Below, in pieces: positions 32,821-43,443 of a stretch of 64,000 nt of DNA. Every line of letters starts with the position of its first letter. Positions within the stretch are counted from its first letter, which is position 1. The notes below the pieces were generated by a model that searched no databases, had not been told where the DNA came from, and was given only the letters and a program-made list of their open reading frames with translations. This DNA comes from Aurelia coerulea (lineage: Eukaryota; Cnidaria; Scyphozoa; Semaeostomeae; Ulmaridae). The stretch lies in NCBI GenBank assembly GCA_039566865.1, contig CM076955.1:14033501-14097500 (forward strand). The letters are read 5' to 3'. A program made the translations under genes and the position numbers.

Positions 32821-33359
32821 TGCTGTCGCATGCAACAAAAGAATTATCGTCATTTTATTATGAGGGCTACATAGGGTCAGGCCAAATAGTATCTAATTCT
32901 TGTGTTTCAAGATTTAGTGCAATGCTATTGTGATACTGATTTGTGCAATTTTTATACTTGATTCAGCAAATAAAATTTATTTACATTTGAAATGTAAAGA
33001 AAAATGATATCTTCGTCGCACCATATGTCCTCCAGAATAAAACCTTTACATTTAAGTTTACATTGAATAAAACCTTATTCAGTTTTTGTTTTTGTTGCAG
33101 GACCAAAGAATTGCCAGTTCTAATTCCTGTAATGAATGCATTCAGGTCTGATTTGCATTCATGCAAAGTAAATCACAGTGGGATGGACCATTACACAGGG
33201 TATTTTTTAAGGATTTTCTACTGGTGGGACAAACAGCTAAAAGGGCCCCAAATTTTTACAGTATGACTTTACCACAGAGACAAAAGTAAATTGCTTATCA
33301 CTTACAAAGTCAGGTCACTACTTTCAAAACTGCATCGGTAAAATAATATTTTTGATATG
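32821..33359. other. No gene supported
   Basis: An acceptor-like TTTTTGTTTTTGTTGCAG| at 33101 is followed by 22 open codons (TKELPVLIPVMNAFRSDLHS), but the downstream donor is weak and no partner exon was found. Confidence 0.3.
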
Positions 33360-34502
33360 TACAGGGTGTCCCAGAAAAATTTTTCGATGTTTGATTAAAT
33401 ATTAAATAGTAACAATCAAATGTACAGGCTCCTAGTTAGATAAACCTGTTTTTATGATTTTGAATCCATTTTTGATGCCAGAATCTTGCGAATCCGCCAA
33501 GAATTCACGGAGCTATAAGCTTTTGAAATCCCAGTTTGTGCGAAAACTGAAACCAGACTCCCCTAACTGACTTTTTTTCAAAAAGACGTCCCAAAGTCGA
33601 GGTAGAATAAGACTGTCCAATGTTTTACCTCTCCTTGATATCAAAGCCAACAAATTAGGGCTTCAACGGTAATATACTTCTTGTAATATTGCCAAAATTT
33701 GCTTAAGAATGCAAGTATCCAAAAAACATGGCATAAAAACTTAATCGATGAGAGACGGGGCCATTTCAAATTAAGCTCAACAGGATTCCTTGAAGCATCC
33801 ATAACCTTGATCCAATGTTAAAGAAAGCTAGTTTACCTAAAGTGCTTTTTAAGTTCCATTTGATTTGCTTTAAACAAACGAGATTCTACCCTTTCACAAA
33901 ATATGCAATTTAGGGGCGTCTGGTTTCAGCTTTCGCACAAACTTGAACTTCAAAACTCCGTAATCAATGAATAAGACGTAACTCGTAATATTTAGCCGAT
34001 TCGATTTGCTAGCTTTTGGTGTCTAAAATTAATTTAAAATCTCAGCAGTTTGGTTATCTTGACATGGAACCCGTTCATTGTTTCATTACTTTTTTACATT
34101 TAGGGCCTGTTTATATTAGTAAAAACAACTCACCTGCCACACCCGGGGCTGACAGGCGAGGTAAATTTCAGCCACTGTTTGTATGAGATTTTTACCTCGC
34201 CTGTCAGCCCCCGAGCTGAGAGGCGAGGTGGAGTAATGTCTCTCATCCGTGAAATCAGAACGAATTAACCAATAGAAATCAAGGAAGAAAACCAATACAC
34301 CTCATCCTAGTGTTTCGTTTATATGGAAAAATTACTATACCGGTGGTGTTGCGTTTGTCATATAAACGTGAAATGAAAAAGCAATGGGATTCTATAGGAA
34401 TGAGGAATCTCACCTGTCAGCCCCGGGTCTGGCAGGTGAGATGTTCTTCCCCATATAAACAGGTCTTTAATGAAAGGCCGAACAAACTTTGGACACCCTG
34501 TA
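33360..34502. mobile_element. TA-flanked element with CAGGGTGTCC ends
   Basis: The left end is TACAGGGTGTCCCAGAAAAA and the right end TTTGGACACCCTGTA. Internal arms include GTTTGTGCGAAAACTGAAAC.AGACTCCCC (33533-33562) and its inverse at 33911-33945. Another element is inserted near the right end (34103-34465). Mariner/Tc1-type ends, no transposase. Confidence 0.7.
34103..34465. mobile_element. Nested MITE with CCTGTTTATAT ends and palindromic core
   Basis: The ends GGGCCTGTTTATAT and ATATAAACAGGTC are flanked by TTTA on both sides. Inside, CTCACCTGCCACACCCGGGG, GCTGACAGGCGAGGTAAA, TTTACCTCGCCTGTCAGC and CAGCCCCGGGTCTGGCAGGT form several interlocking inverted repeats. Non-coding. Confidence 0.75.
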
Positions 34503-36092
34503 CACAAATTTACATAAAAGCAAACTTTTACATAAAAACACACAGCTTTCTATCTTGGTAAGTGAATACAGCCAGCTGGATGAACTCCAACATAGTAACT
34601 GTATTTTAGGGGAAGATCTTGATGAATTCACAGAGAGGAGGGTGTGATTTCTGCAATTCAGTGGAGTGGACTATATATGGAATTCACTTACCAGGGTAGC
34701 AAAATTCAAATGCTTATATACAATCTATCCAATTTTAGAAACATAAATTTACCAAATCTAAGTCCAAAAAAATAATCGATACGTTCTTCATTCCCAGACT
34801 TAGGCCTATATTTTCTTTTCATGTCGAACATTCTTCATGAGCCTGACAAGCATGAAGCATGAAATGAATGATCATCGATCGCCCGCACAAATAACAAAAT
34901 GGTTAATTGTTCTCATACAATTCATTTCAATAATAGCTTTGTAGCTTTGTAGCATTTAATAGCAACATCAATAACAACGTTTTGTTTACAAGGGAAAATG
35001 AAAAAGGGCCCCATTTTGACTTAGGCCACTGGGGCAAAAGTACTAATTTTTCCTTCACTACTGGGACAAGCAAAGGGCCCACTGGGGCAAATGTCCCACC
35101 AGTCAGTACGTTAAGAAATACCCTGGACATTGAACAATTTGTTGTGATGATACAGCCGTTTCATTGTTCATGTTTATGCTGATGCTCTATGACCGTTTCA
35201 TTGATGCTCTACAGCCGTTTCATTATTCCTGCAATGCAGTTGGATGGAGCAAACAATGAACGACAAGGAAAAGCTAATTGCAAAGCAAGGATCAAAGCCA
35301 GTGACTGTGAAGTGCCATCCATGGCAGTTTCAAAAAATAAAGTCCACAGGAACTTTTGAACTATGAACATTAACTACAGTACCTGTACCTGATAATTTGC
35401 AATTTAGTAATTGAGACCAGTATTACATTTGGCTATAATGGATTTTGTAATTGTGGTAACCTGTCTTGAAATGAGGAAACCGTTGTCATTTTTGGAATGT
35501 TTCGACCTCAGAAAATTGGAGACAGCTCCCTGAGAGGGCATTACAATGTAAAATTTCATTTTTGACACATAGACATTTTAGCTATTCTAAAAAGTATCTG
35601 AATCGAAAGATATTTTGATACATTTTCTGGAATTCACGAAAGTGCACAATAGTGATAGTAGCTCTAACACCATTCAAATCGAGCCTCTTTTATAAAAATG
35701 CTTAAAAATGTTCCTCGATCCCGATCCTTTTGAAGGTCTATTTGCAAGAATTAATTTTTCTCAAAAAATAGGCTATTGTTTCAAATAGATTGCGCGTAAG
35801 GCAGATCTTTCAATCTTGCTTGAAGCTGCAGTCACTTAACTATATTAACAGCTAGTTTTAACTCCTTTGATTTGCTTTAATGGGTTTAAAATGACTGGCT
35901 GAAAAAACCTTATTCTGAGCAATACTCTTGCAGCAAAGAAAACGTCTGAAATGCAGAACAATATCTGGTTTTCAAACTGACCTGTTAAAAAATCTAAGCT
36001 ACAAAAAGAAATCTAGTTACAATAATACCATATATTTACAAAACCAATATTTTACGCAAAATACAGTGAATAAAGTAAAATACAAAGGAAAG
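34503..36092. other. No gene seen
   Basis: AT-rich. GGGCCCACTGGGGCAAA and GGCCACTGGGGCAAAAG form a short imperfect repeat at 35023-35100. The last part (35900-36092) is probably the 3' UTR of the retroelement that follows on the - strand. Confidence 0.35.
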
Positions 36093-37655
36093 CTACGTAA
36101 TCTGACTTATTAGAACAGATTTTTGAACGCACCAAGAGAGGGAACTGATTTTACTAGCTTTATCCAGGCTGTTCCAAAGGGTGATTCCTCTGTAGCAGAA
36201 AGATTTCTGACCTGTTTTCGTTTTAAGTAACGGTAATTTCAGATTTAGATCCGTCGATCGCAGATTTCGTTCATTACTGTCGGAGCATCTTCTGAACAAC
36301 GAGGACAAATAATCTGGAGCGAGCGAATCTAAGGACTTATACATAAGCGAAGCTGATTCTTTGAAAATAAGCTGCTTGACTGTTACCCATCAAAGATCGT
36401 TGATCAGAGGCATTGCGGATGTATCATATTTGCTATTCGTTACAATTCTGGCTGCCCTATTTTGTACCTTTTGCAGCATGTTAATGTTAGTATCATTGCA
36501 GCAGCTCCACACAGAGCAACAATAACTGAAATGTCGCTTAACAAGGCCTCTGTACATATCATTAAGTATGGCAGACTTCAGAAACATTTTGGAGTACTTG
36601 ATAAGTCCAAGAGCTTGAGTAGCTTTGGTCCTAGTTTTCTGTATATGTTTGACCCAATTTAGACGATTATCTATTTGAGCCCCAAGATATTTGACATCCT
36701 TTACAATTTCGATAGGTAGATAATCTATCTCAAAAGATGGCTGAACAGCAAGATGGTTTTTGATCTTGCGAATATTTGGAGATGATCCAATCACAAGAGC
36801 CTGTGTTTTAACAACATTCAATGAAAGTTTGTTGGCTTTTGGCCACTCCTTTAGCTTGATCAGTTCATCGTTTAGGTCCTTTTGCAGTTCAATAGGGTTC
36901 TTAGATGAAAGGGAAATAGTGGTGTCATCAGCATACATGGTAACGTGTCCTTTATGCTGCAATGCCTATGGTAAATCATTTATATAGATAAGAAACAGCA
37001 ATTGACCAAGGCATGAGCCTTGAGGAACCCCATAATTTATGCTACTGATTTCAGAAGCAGAGCCATTTACTTTGCAAAATTGCCTCCTGTTATGCAAATA
37101 TGAGGTAAAGCAACTAAGTTCAATACCTGTGATGCCGTACTTTTGTAGTTTTTCTAGCAATATTTCATGGTTGACGGTATCAAAGGCCTTCTTAAGATCA
37201 CTAAATATTAGGCCGGTACATTTACCCTTATCAATATTCAGATACCAATCGTTGTGTTTGACATGAGACATGTAACCACAGAGTGCAATGATCGAAAACC
37301 AGACTGATGTTTTTTTTAGTTTTCTAGAGCCGAGGAATTCCTACAGCTGGTCATATACGAGTTTCTCGAATAGTCTCGATACAGCGGGCAGAACAGATAT
37401 TGGCCTGTAGTTTGACCGGTCGTCTTTGGGGCCAATTCTTATAGATTGGTGTAACCCGAGCAACCTTCCAGTCATCAGGGAATATTCCTGTGGATAATGA
37501 TAGGTTGAAAATATCACACAAAGATTCTGCGATAACAGGGAGTGCTGCCTTGATAAAAAAGCATGCAATACCATCGAACCCAGAGCTGTGCGACGATTTC
37601 ATCCTTTTCATTGTTTTTATCAAATCCTTCTTAGGCTTTAAACTCCTCATGTAAA
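36093..37655 (-). pseudogene. CR1/L2-type reverse transcriptase with two stops, TAG break and frameshift
   Basis: On the - strand the order is KSSHSSGFDGIACFFIKAAL and GIFPDDWKVARVTPIYK (37650-37440), a frameshift, RSNYRPISVLPAVSRLFEKL (to about 37345), a TAG at 37338-37340, [17 protein letters not shown] and [20 protein letters not shown] (37271-36966), a TAG at 36963-36965, then MYADDTTISLSS with the YADD catalytic box, YLGAQIDNRLNWVKHI, LQKVQNRAARIVTN, a TGA at 36390-36392 where the family has Gly, and the C-terminal SLDSLAPDYLSSLF to the end. It is an old, inactive copy. The endonuclease is missing (5'-truncated near 37655). No role in the host is suggested. Confidence 0.85.
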
Positions 37656-38584
37656 GTCTTAAAGGACTGTCACTGTGATGACGTCATTTTACGCTGTGTC
37701 TACGCTGGTAACCTCGCAAGAGAGGATGATGATGCTTGGAGCAGCAACAGTGTATCCTCCATTGCTTGTGCTAAGTTCACTTTGTCAATTGCACAATCTC
37801 CTATGTAAAAAACAGTCCAACTGGTCCCTTGCACGTTTGCAGTGCGAGAAAATAAATGGATTGTCACGGTTAATGGCAGTTTTTACTTGTGTGTAATCTT
37901 TTCACGATTTAGTTGTTCTGCTTATAGAGCTAACGTATATTGTATGACGTTCATCCCATCAAAATCTCTTGCATGAATACAACTTTTCTGCGAACCAAAC
38001 GCCATTTTTGATAAATACCATTATTTATTCATGATTTTCACGAATTTCCTCTTAGTACAGTGTTTTTATTGCGTATGTCCTAAATGTATTAGGATGCAGA
38101 AACACGGATGTGTTGACAGGTACGGAAACTGAATATTTAACTTTTGAAAGAATTTGGGCGACACATTTTTTCTGACCCTTTTATTTTCAGAATAAACCTG
38201 ATGTTTGGGAGAAATTTCCGTCGGAATCGCGGGCGCTAAAACGCTAAAAATGCTGAAACGCAAATCTACTACGAAGATTTATAAAATCCTGTTAAAATCT
38301 TTAAATTTGTTTGTGTTTTAGAGGGTTTTAGAATAACATGCCTGAAGTCCGTTCCTGAGTGTGCAAACAAGAGCAGATTGTTTTGTAACAGTAGCATCAG
38401 TTACTTTGTAGCCATCGCAGACAAAATAGAATTTGCATAAGCAAGATATGATAAAGAACTAGTTCTAGTTCCTTATGATATCTTGGCACAAGCAACAAAT
38501 GACCCGAAACCAGCAAAGGCGTCCCTTTGCAAAACTTTACAGTTAAAATGTTGTTGTCCAAATCTTTCAGCTGAAATTACTCGA
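37656..38584. other. No gene seen
   Basis: No exon or repeat recognised. An acceptor-like CCAAATCTTTCAG| lies at 38570, just before the GPCR-like remnant. Confidence 0.35.
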
Positions 38585-38765
38585 TGGGAAATTCAGGCGA
38601 TTCGCCGTAATCCTGGAACGATAATTTGTAATTCATGATCATTTTTGGAACAACAGTGTTTTATGTTTTATCGAAGGATGTGCGAGAAGAATTATTTAAA
38701 GCTTTAAGAAAAATCAAAATTGCCATAAACTGTAAACCTATTATTGAGGAAAATCAATATGGTCA
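38585..38765 (+). pseudogene. Possible TM7 and tail of an adhesion/class B GPCR, frameshifted
   Basis: From 38635 the frame reads MIIFGTTVFYVLSKDVREEL followed by FKALRKIK. It resembles the end of TM7 and the start of the cytoplasmic tail of adhesion-type receptors, where a hydrophobic helix ends in VL(S/N)K(D/E)VR. The codons just upstream in the next frame (TIICNS) would complete the helix, so one base may be missing near 38633. There is an acceptor-like site at 38570. The coding part ends where the TIR element at 38770 begins. The short length makes this a weak call; it could be chance hydrophobic sequence. Confidence 0.25.
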
Positions 38766-38769
38766 ACTA

Positions 38770-39409
38770 AGGGCGGGCATGTCACATACTGGGAACGATG
38801 GTCCTACCTTTGTCCGAGAACCGGTAGTTCACAAAACAAGTTTGCATCACCTTTGTCCCGAAAAATGGTCGTTTTTGATGACAAATTTCTGCAGTTTTTT
38901 GGCGGACAATCTTAACATAATGTATCACTGACGACGATGTTTGTCCCAAATACTGTTTGTCCCTAGTTTTGACCAAATTCTATTTTCGAAAGCAAGTGAT
39001 AATTGTACCTATGAAAGTACGAGTGTACCAAAACCGGTTGCCGGACAAAGGCAGTACCGCTTTTGGTGAAAAATTTGAAATCCTGGTCTTTCTTCGGAAA
39101 TCTGCCGGACAAAGGTAGAAACGCTTATGTGAAAATTTGAGACACTGGTATATTGTGCTTTAATCTGGCGGACAAAGGTAGAATCAGCTTTCAGGCAAAC
39201 TTTAGGATTTTGACTGGATGGGAGGCTAGAAGACTTGATAATTTTCGTGACAACTCGATGGAATATGAAGACTGGTTTTAACATTTCACCTTCGTCCCCA
39301 AAACTGGTTGTTTTGCGCAGGAAAGTCGTACTGTGTGATAACCGGTTATTTTTGCAATTCCTCAGGACAAAGATGGGGTCAAATATTTCACAGTACTTGC
39401 CCGCCCCTG
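38770..39409. mobile_element. TIR element with GGGCGGGC ends and GGACAAAGG repeats
   Basis: The left end is AAGGGCGGGCATGTCAC and the right end CAGTACTTGCCCGCCCCTG. The interior carries at least seven copies of ACCTTTGTCC or its inverse GGACAAAGGTAG, pointing inward from the two halves. The 135-codon - strand frame here is repetitive (TFVRQI repeated) and follows the repeats; I do not take it as a gene. Confidence 0.6.
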
Positions 39410-39534
39410 AACACAAGAAACACTCCGTTTTTGACGGTCTCTAAGATGGTGGTAAGCAAATGCCTGTAACCTTTATGGTTCACGATTTTGCAATTTGATA
39501 ACGTCACAACTTTAAACTACCACAAATTAGAGAA

Positions 39535-39625
39535 AACCCTGAGGGCCCCTTGAAATTTGGAGGGCCCCTTGAAAAACGGTTCCTACCGAAGGGCTACCCT
39601 CCTGAAATAAATCAAATCAATCAAC
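39535..39625 (+). mobile_element. 3' end of a CR1/L2-like retrotransposon
   Basis: GAGGGCCCCTTGAAA occurs twice, then CCGAAGGGCTACCCTCCTG and AAATAAATCAAATCAATCAA. The same layout (GGGCCCCTTG, then a GAAG..TCACCCTCCT block, then AAATAAATGAAATGAAA) ends the copy at 53770-54087. It is a 3' UTR fragment only. Confidence 0.5.
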
Positions 39626-40155
39626 CTGTATTTCTGCAGATAATGATGCTACTAAGAATGTTCTCTCGTACTAACAATGCTCTCTCTTTGATCATGGGAA
39701 ATCACCTGAAGTTTCCTTTGGAGCAATTCATTTGAAAGAATAGGGAAATAACATTTACATGATTGATTTTAAACTTTTGCAAAGATTCAACGCCAGTGCT
39801 TCAGAAACCACCATCGCTAACTGTCGCGTTATGCACGCGAAAAGGTTTCGTGAAGAGAAGAAATGAATGTGAGGCTAGGATAGATCTTTTAAAAAACGAA
39901 AATTCAAAGCTTCCAGAATGTGGGAAATAACAGGACATTTCTCGATGACGCTTTGGAAACACGGAGCGATGGAATGGTATGCTCTTGTTCCCTGTGTATT
40001 GATTCAGCGATGAGATCATTCCAAAAATCTTTCTTGTTTGAAACAACTGTTCGTTCACACGGGGCATAAACTACCGTGCGATATCGTACTGTTTTAGTTC
40101 TCAAGTGCCTCTTTGGCTCTTTCGTCTCAATGTTTACAATGATACAGTACACCTT
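39626..40155. other. No gene firmly seen; possible - strand coding near 39904-40152
   Basis: A - strand frame runs from 40152 to 39904 (residues include YCIIVNIETKEPKRHL, then NKKDFWNDLIAESIHREQEH). It starts exactly at the MITE boundary. I do not recognise it; see the exon candidates upstream at 40469. Confidence 0.25.
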
Positions 40156-40164
40156 GATCTCAAG

Positions 40165-40460
40165 CCCGGTGGGGGGGGGGGGTACATGATTTGTGGATGG
40201 ACGGGGGTCTGCCGCCCTGATTTCAGAAAGGTACCCTCTTCTAATTACCGAAAATTGCCTTGTTACCCACTATTATGATGAATTTTGGCGGAAACTGCCT
40301 ATTTTCAACTATTTTTGCGAATTTTAGCGAAACCCCATCCATGTTTATGGAAAATCTGCCGAAAAGGGACCCTTGTTTAAAGAATTTGGGCCCAAAAACC
40401 CACCCATATGGGCGGCACATACACGTACCATGAATATGTTATGTACTCCCCCCCCCCGGG
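40165..40460. mobile_element. CCCGG-GTACAT MITE, copy 2, with 8-bp duplication
   Basis: ATCTCAAG at 40157-40164 and 40461-40468 is an exact 8-bp target duplication. The ends are CCCGGT(G)nGTACAT and ATGTACT(C)nGGG; both termini carry runs of ten or more G/C. The interior matches 16551-16820. The 8-bp duplication points to hAT-type mobilisation. Confidence 0.85.
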
Positions 40461-40468
40461 ATCTCAAG

Positions 40469-40590
40469 TATTTTACGTACGATAGATGGAGAGAGTCATA
40501 ATCTATCATTTCGTTCTTCATATATCGAATCCACTTCCTTGCGGTCTCTACGTCTCCTGCCAATGTGCCATGTTGATCTCGTTTTAATCA
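40469..40590 (-). CDS. Possible exon interrupted by the 40165-40460 MITE
   Basis: On the - strand LKRDQHGTLAGDVETARKWI is followed by RYMKNEMIDYDSLHLSYVKYL. This looks protein-like in composition and reaches the target duplication of the MITE. After removal of the MITE, the next open frame (from 40152 down) continues in a different phase, so either an intron or a frameshift lies there. No domain is recognised. Confidence 0.25.
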
Positions 40591-41220
40591 AGGGTTTCAT
40601 GCAGCCCATGCATTCCCATATGAAAGAAACTTCTCCGCACCACTTTTAGGAACAAAATGTACTGAAAAGAAACTTAACGATATTGGTCCCCCATGTGAAC
40701 GGGGCAATTGAAAGCGGTCTTCAAGAAGTCCATACACAAGGAAATGCTGAAAGAAAAATACTGCCTGTATGGTCACATTCATCTTCATATTAAAACTCCT
40801 AATCCATTAGTATACATCGCTACTATGTTCATTAAATGTACAGAAACGATACGTAAACACGATATCTGAATAAAACGTAAACATGTGGAATAATTTACAA
40901 AGAAGCCTTCAAACAAGTCAAGCTAAATCTACACACATATTGTTATTTCTTCAAAGACATCTATACATCATTATCTAGAAACGTTTTTTCATGAGCGTCT
41001 ATTTATTGTGGGCCTAAGTTTCAGCATTACATCATAATCATATTTTATGAATAATCAATAGGTTGATTGACTATGTTTTAAGGTAGCAGGTACCAGTACG
41101 GTGGGCGCAATGTGTTATGCGGTAAACAGGAGGCTATCATATTAAAAATTTGATCAGACGGTGATTCAGCATAATTAATCATTCTGCGGTTCATGGTCTG
41201 TGATTTCTAAGGTAGAGCTC

Positions 41221-41484
41221 CTACGAAACTGGAAAAACGTCACAACACATTGATAAAGATTCAGGAAAAATTGACAACATACAGTGTTCTCTGAAAGGCT
41301 CTATTTCGTGTCCTATCGGCTTACAAGGTCTTTTTTCACCACACTCATAGACGCTAAAATCCTGCATGCCTTTGGTAAAAACGTTGTAAATTAGAAAAGG
41401 TACGATGGGAAACCAAAGTATTAAAATCCTTTTTAGGTAAGGGTTCATACGCATTTCAGAAGGTGATTCTTGATTCACTACCAT
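41221..41484 (-). CDS. Possible first exon of a type II membrane protein
   Basis: The - strand ATG at 41484 opens 87 codons. A short charged N-terminus (MVVNQESPSEMRMNPYLKR) leads into one hydrophobic helix (ILILWFPIVPFLIYNVF) and then a Cys-containing stretch (YECGEKRPCKPIGHEIEPF). This layout fits the signal anchor of a Golgi glycosyltransferase or sulfotransferase, but no catalytic motif is present. A GTATGT donor could end the exon near 41283. No proven partner exon; chance is possible. Confidence 0.25.
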   Translation of the reverse strand: MVVNQESPSEMRMNPYLKRILILWFPIVPFLIYNVFTKGMQDFSVYECGEKRPCKPIGHEIEPFREHCMLSIFPESLSMCCDVFPVS

Positions 41485-42979
41485 GTAGTAAATGATTTTG
41501 AAAACTTCCTAAAAATGCTTCACTGAATACATGTCCTCAATTCACATGTATCATAGTGACTATTCATTCAAAATTTCAAATTATTTAGCAATTTTCCCTC
41601 TTTGATCATTCAGTCATCTGAATTCGTTTCGATATGCAGTTGTCACAAATATCTAAGCCATGGCGCACACAGACTAGACAATTTATTCCTCAGGAACCTA
41701 ACATAAGGATGTTTCATTTGCTCTGGTTGCCAGTAAATGCTTCAATATTTGATTTAGAAATGGGTGTTAAATCTTCATCTCATGTTATTTCCAATATTGT
41801 GAGAATTCATCTTCCGTTTAAGCTACAAATATCATTCTTTGTCAGCAGCATTTTTCAAGTATATTTTGAAGTTCGTTAAGGGTTCTGCTCAGCAAATCCA
41901 GTCGAAAATCTCAAACTATATGTTTAGATAAGGGTTTTAGGACTTCTAGACACGTTACCCAGTGACTTGCTCTTAAAAATCTGACTTGCCAATTTTCCCA
42001 GCTATCACTGAAGGCGTCTGAGACCAGCTCAGGCCTACATACGGAACAAGGAAATTCCTTGGCGAAACCGGACCAAACTTAACTTTTCCTTGTTGAAAGA
42101 TGAAAATAGTTGAAAGAAAAGTATCAATTTTCCGAAAGCAAATTTGCCTGGCATCTAAGAATTTATTTGCCTCGACGGGAAACGTCAAAGTGCAAACCAA
42201 CAGCGGTTTTTTGCACAGTTCATTGGTATACTCGGCTATACTGCCTATGCTGCTGTCAAAGACATTTCTACGATGGTAAAAGACGTTTTCAGTTGATCTT
42301 TCGATTTAGCAAATGATTCATACTTTGAAGAAAGTAATTGATACTGTCGTTTTTCACAGCATTTCCACTTAACTAAAAATCCAGATAAGAAGCGTTTTTT
42401 ATGCTGATCACATGAGTTCAGCAGATACCTGATTCGGGAAGCAGAAAGCATTGCTTGACCGTCAAATTAGCCAGCAGAAGCAAGAAAATCGCTTCTTTGT
42501 AAATTCAGTAATAGTGCACTTAAGAATCATCAATTTTGAAAATAAAAAAAGGTCTGTTTTGGAGTTCTTCTAGCCCATATCAATCACCACCTGCATGCGA
42601 AACAAACCTCCGAATCAACAATCATGTTCATCGTATTTGGTAGACCATCTTACAGCTTGTTTTCTTGCTCTTACTCTTGTTTACGTCTGTATGGTTAAGA
42701 CTCAAAGCGGAGCCATGGTGTACCCCTGTTCTACCCCAATCATTTTCGGTCACACAACGATCAACAATGACTTGCATACCGAGCTATGATTTTCCAGCTT
42801 CTGGGCTGATATCATCTCGTTTCAATTCTGTCCTCCCTCAAAAAGTTGTACATTTAGATTTATTATTTGACAAAGTTCAAACCAGAAACGAAAGTCCTGC
42901 ATGCTCGCAAAGACTTGGTTAAATCTCAAATATCATTCCCCTTTTATAGCAAGGGTGAATTTTGCAGAACAAATTTTGT
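41485..42979. other. No gene seen
   Basis: No repeat with clear ends and no frame with recognised motifs. Confidence 0.35.
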
Positions 42980-43135
42980 TGACAACCTCAAGAATAGATT
43001 TCATACCTTCAATGCAGCTGACCATAATCTTTTGCTTTCTCTGTTTATTTTAATTTCATTGAGTGCAATCAGAAGTGTGAAATCTATTCTCCAGAAAGGC
43101 AAATCTCTTTGTATTTTTGAAAACTGTGAAAAATT
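42980..43135 (+). repeat. Copy 2 of the dispersed segment with conserved frame
   Basis: Matches 1505-1660 (reverse strand). The shared frame reads NFVDNLKNRFHTFNA, a hydrophobic LLLSLFILISLS, then VKSILQKGKSLC. It ends about 300 bp downstream of the stop of the ARL4-like gene, convergent with it. Confidence 0.4.
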
Positions 43136-43443
43136 CCGTCCTGGGAAATGTTAATTACAATTACAAATTACATGAAGCAAAATCTTACCACAGAATTAGT
43201 ACGGTGGAGGGAGTAAGATTATTTCTTGATAATTCAATAAGCATCAAGGCTCGTTAGCTATGGTAGCTTTTGATAGCAGAAGGCAAGTTCTTGTTGTCAG
43301 TGTCTATTCTAAGAACTTGACGCTGGCTTGTAAAAACTTTGTGAAAATTTTTAGGCCCAAAAGACAACGCTAGGCGCCAAGTTTTATGCTTCTAATTCAA
43401 GCCCCTTACACACACACAAAACAAACAATAAACATTGCCTGTA

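Noticed and set aside
33102..33168. Internal exon after TTTTTGTTGCAG
   Set aside because: Only about 22 codons, weak donor, no partner exon and no homology that I recognise.
39009..39416. 135-residue - strand frame
   Set aside because: It is made of the GGACAAAGG repeats in a TIR element; the repeated TFVRQI peptide is a by-product.
42980..43135. Innexin first transmembrane segment
   Set aside because: The VD.L..R and hydrophobic pattern looked similar, but the spacing to the first Cys is too long and the YVG.PI.CW signature is absent.
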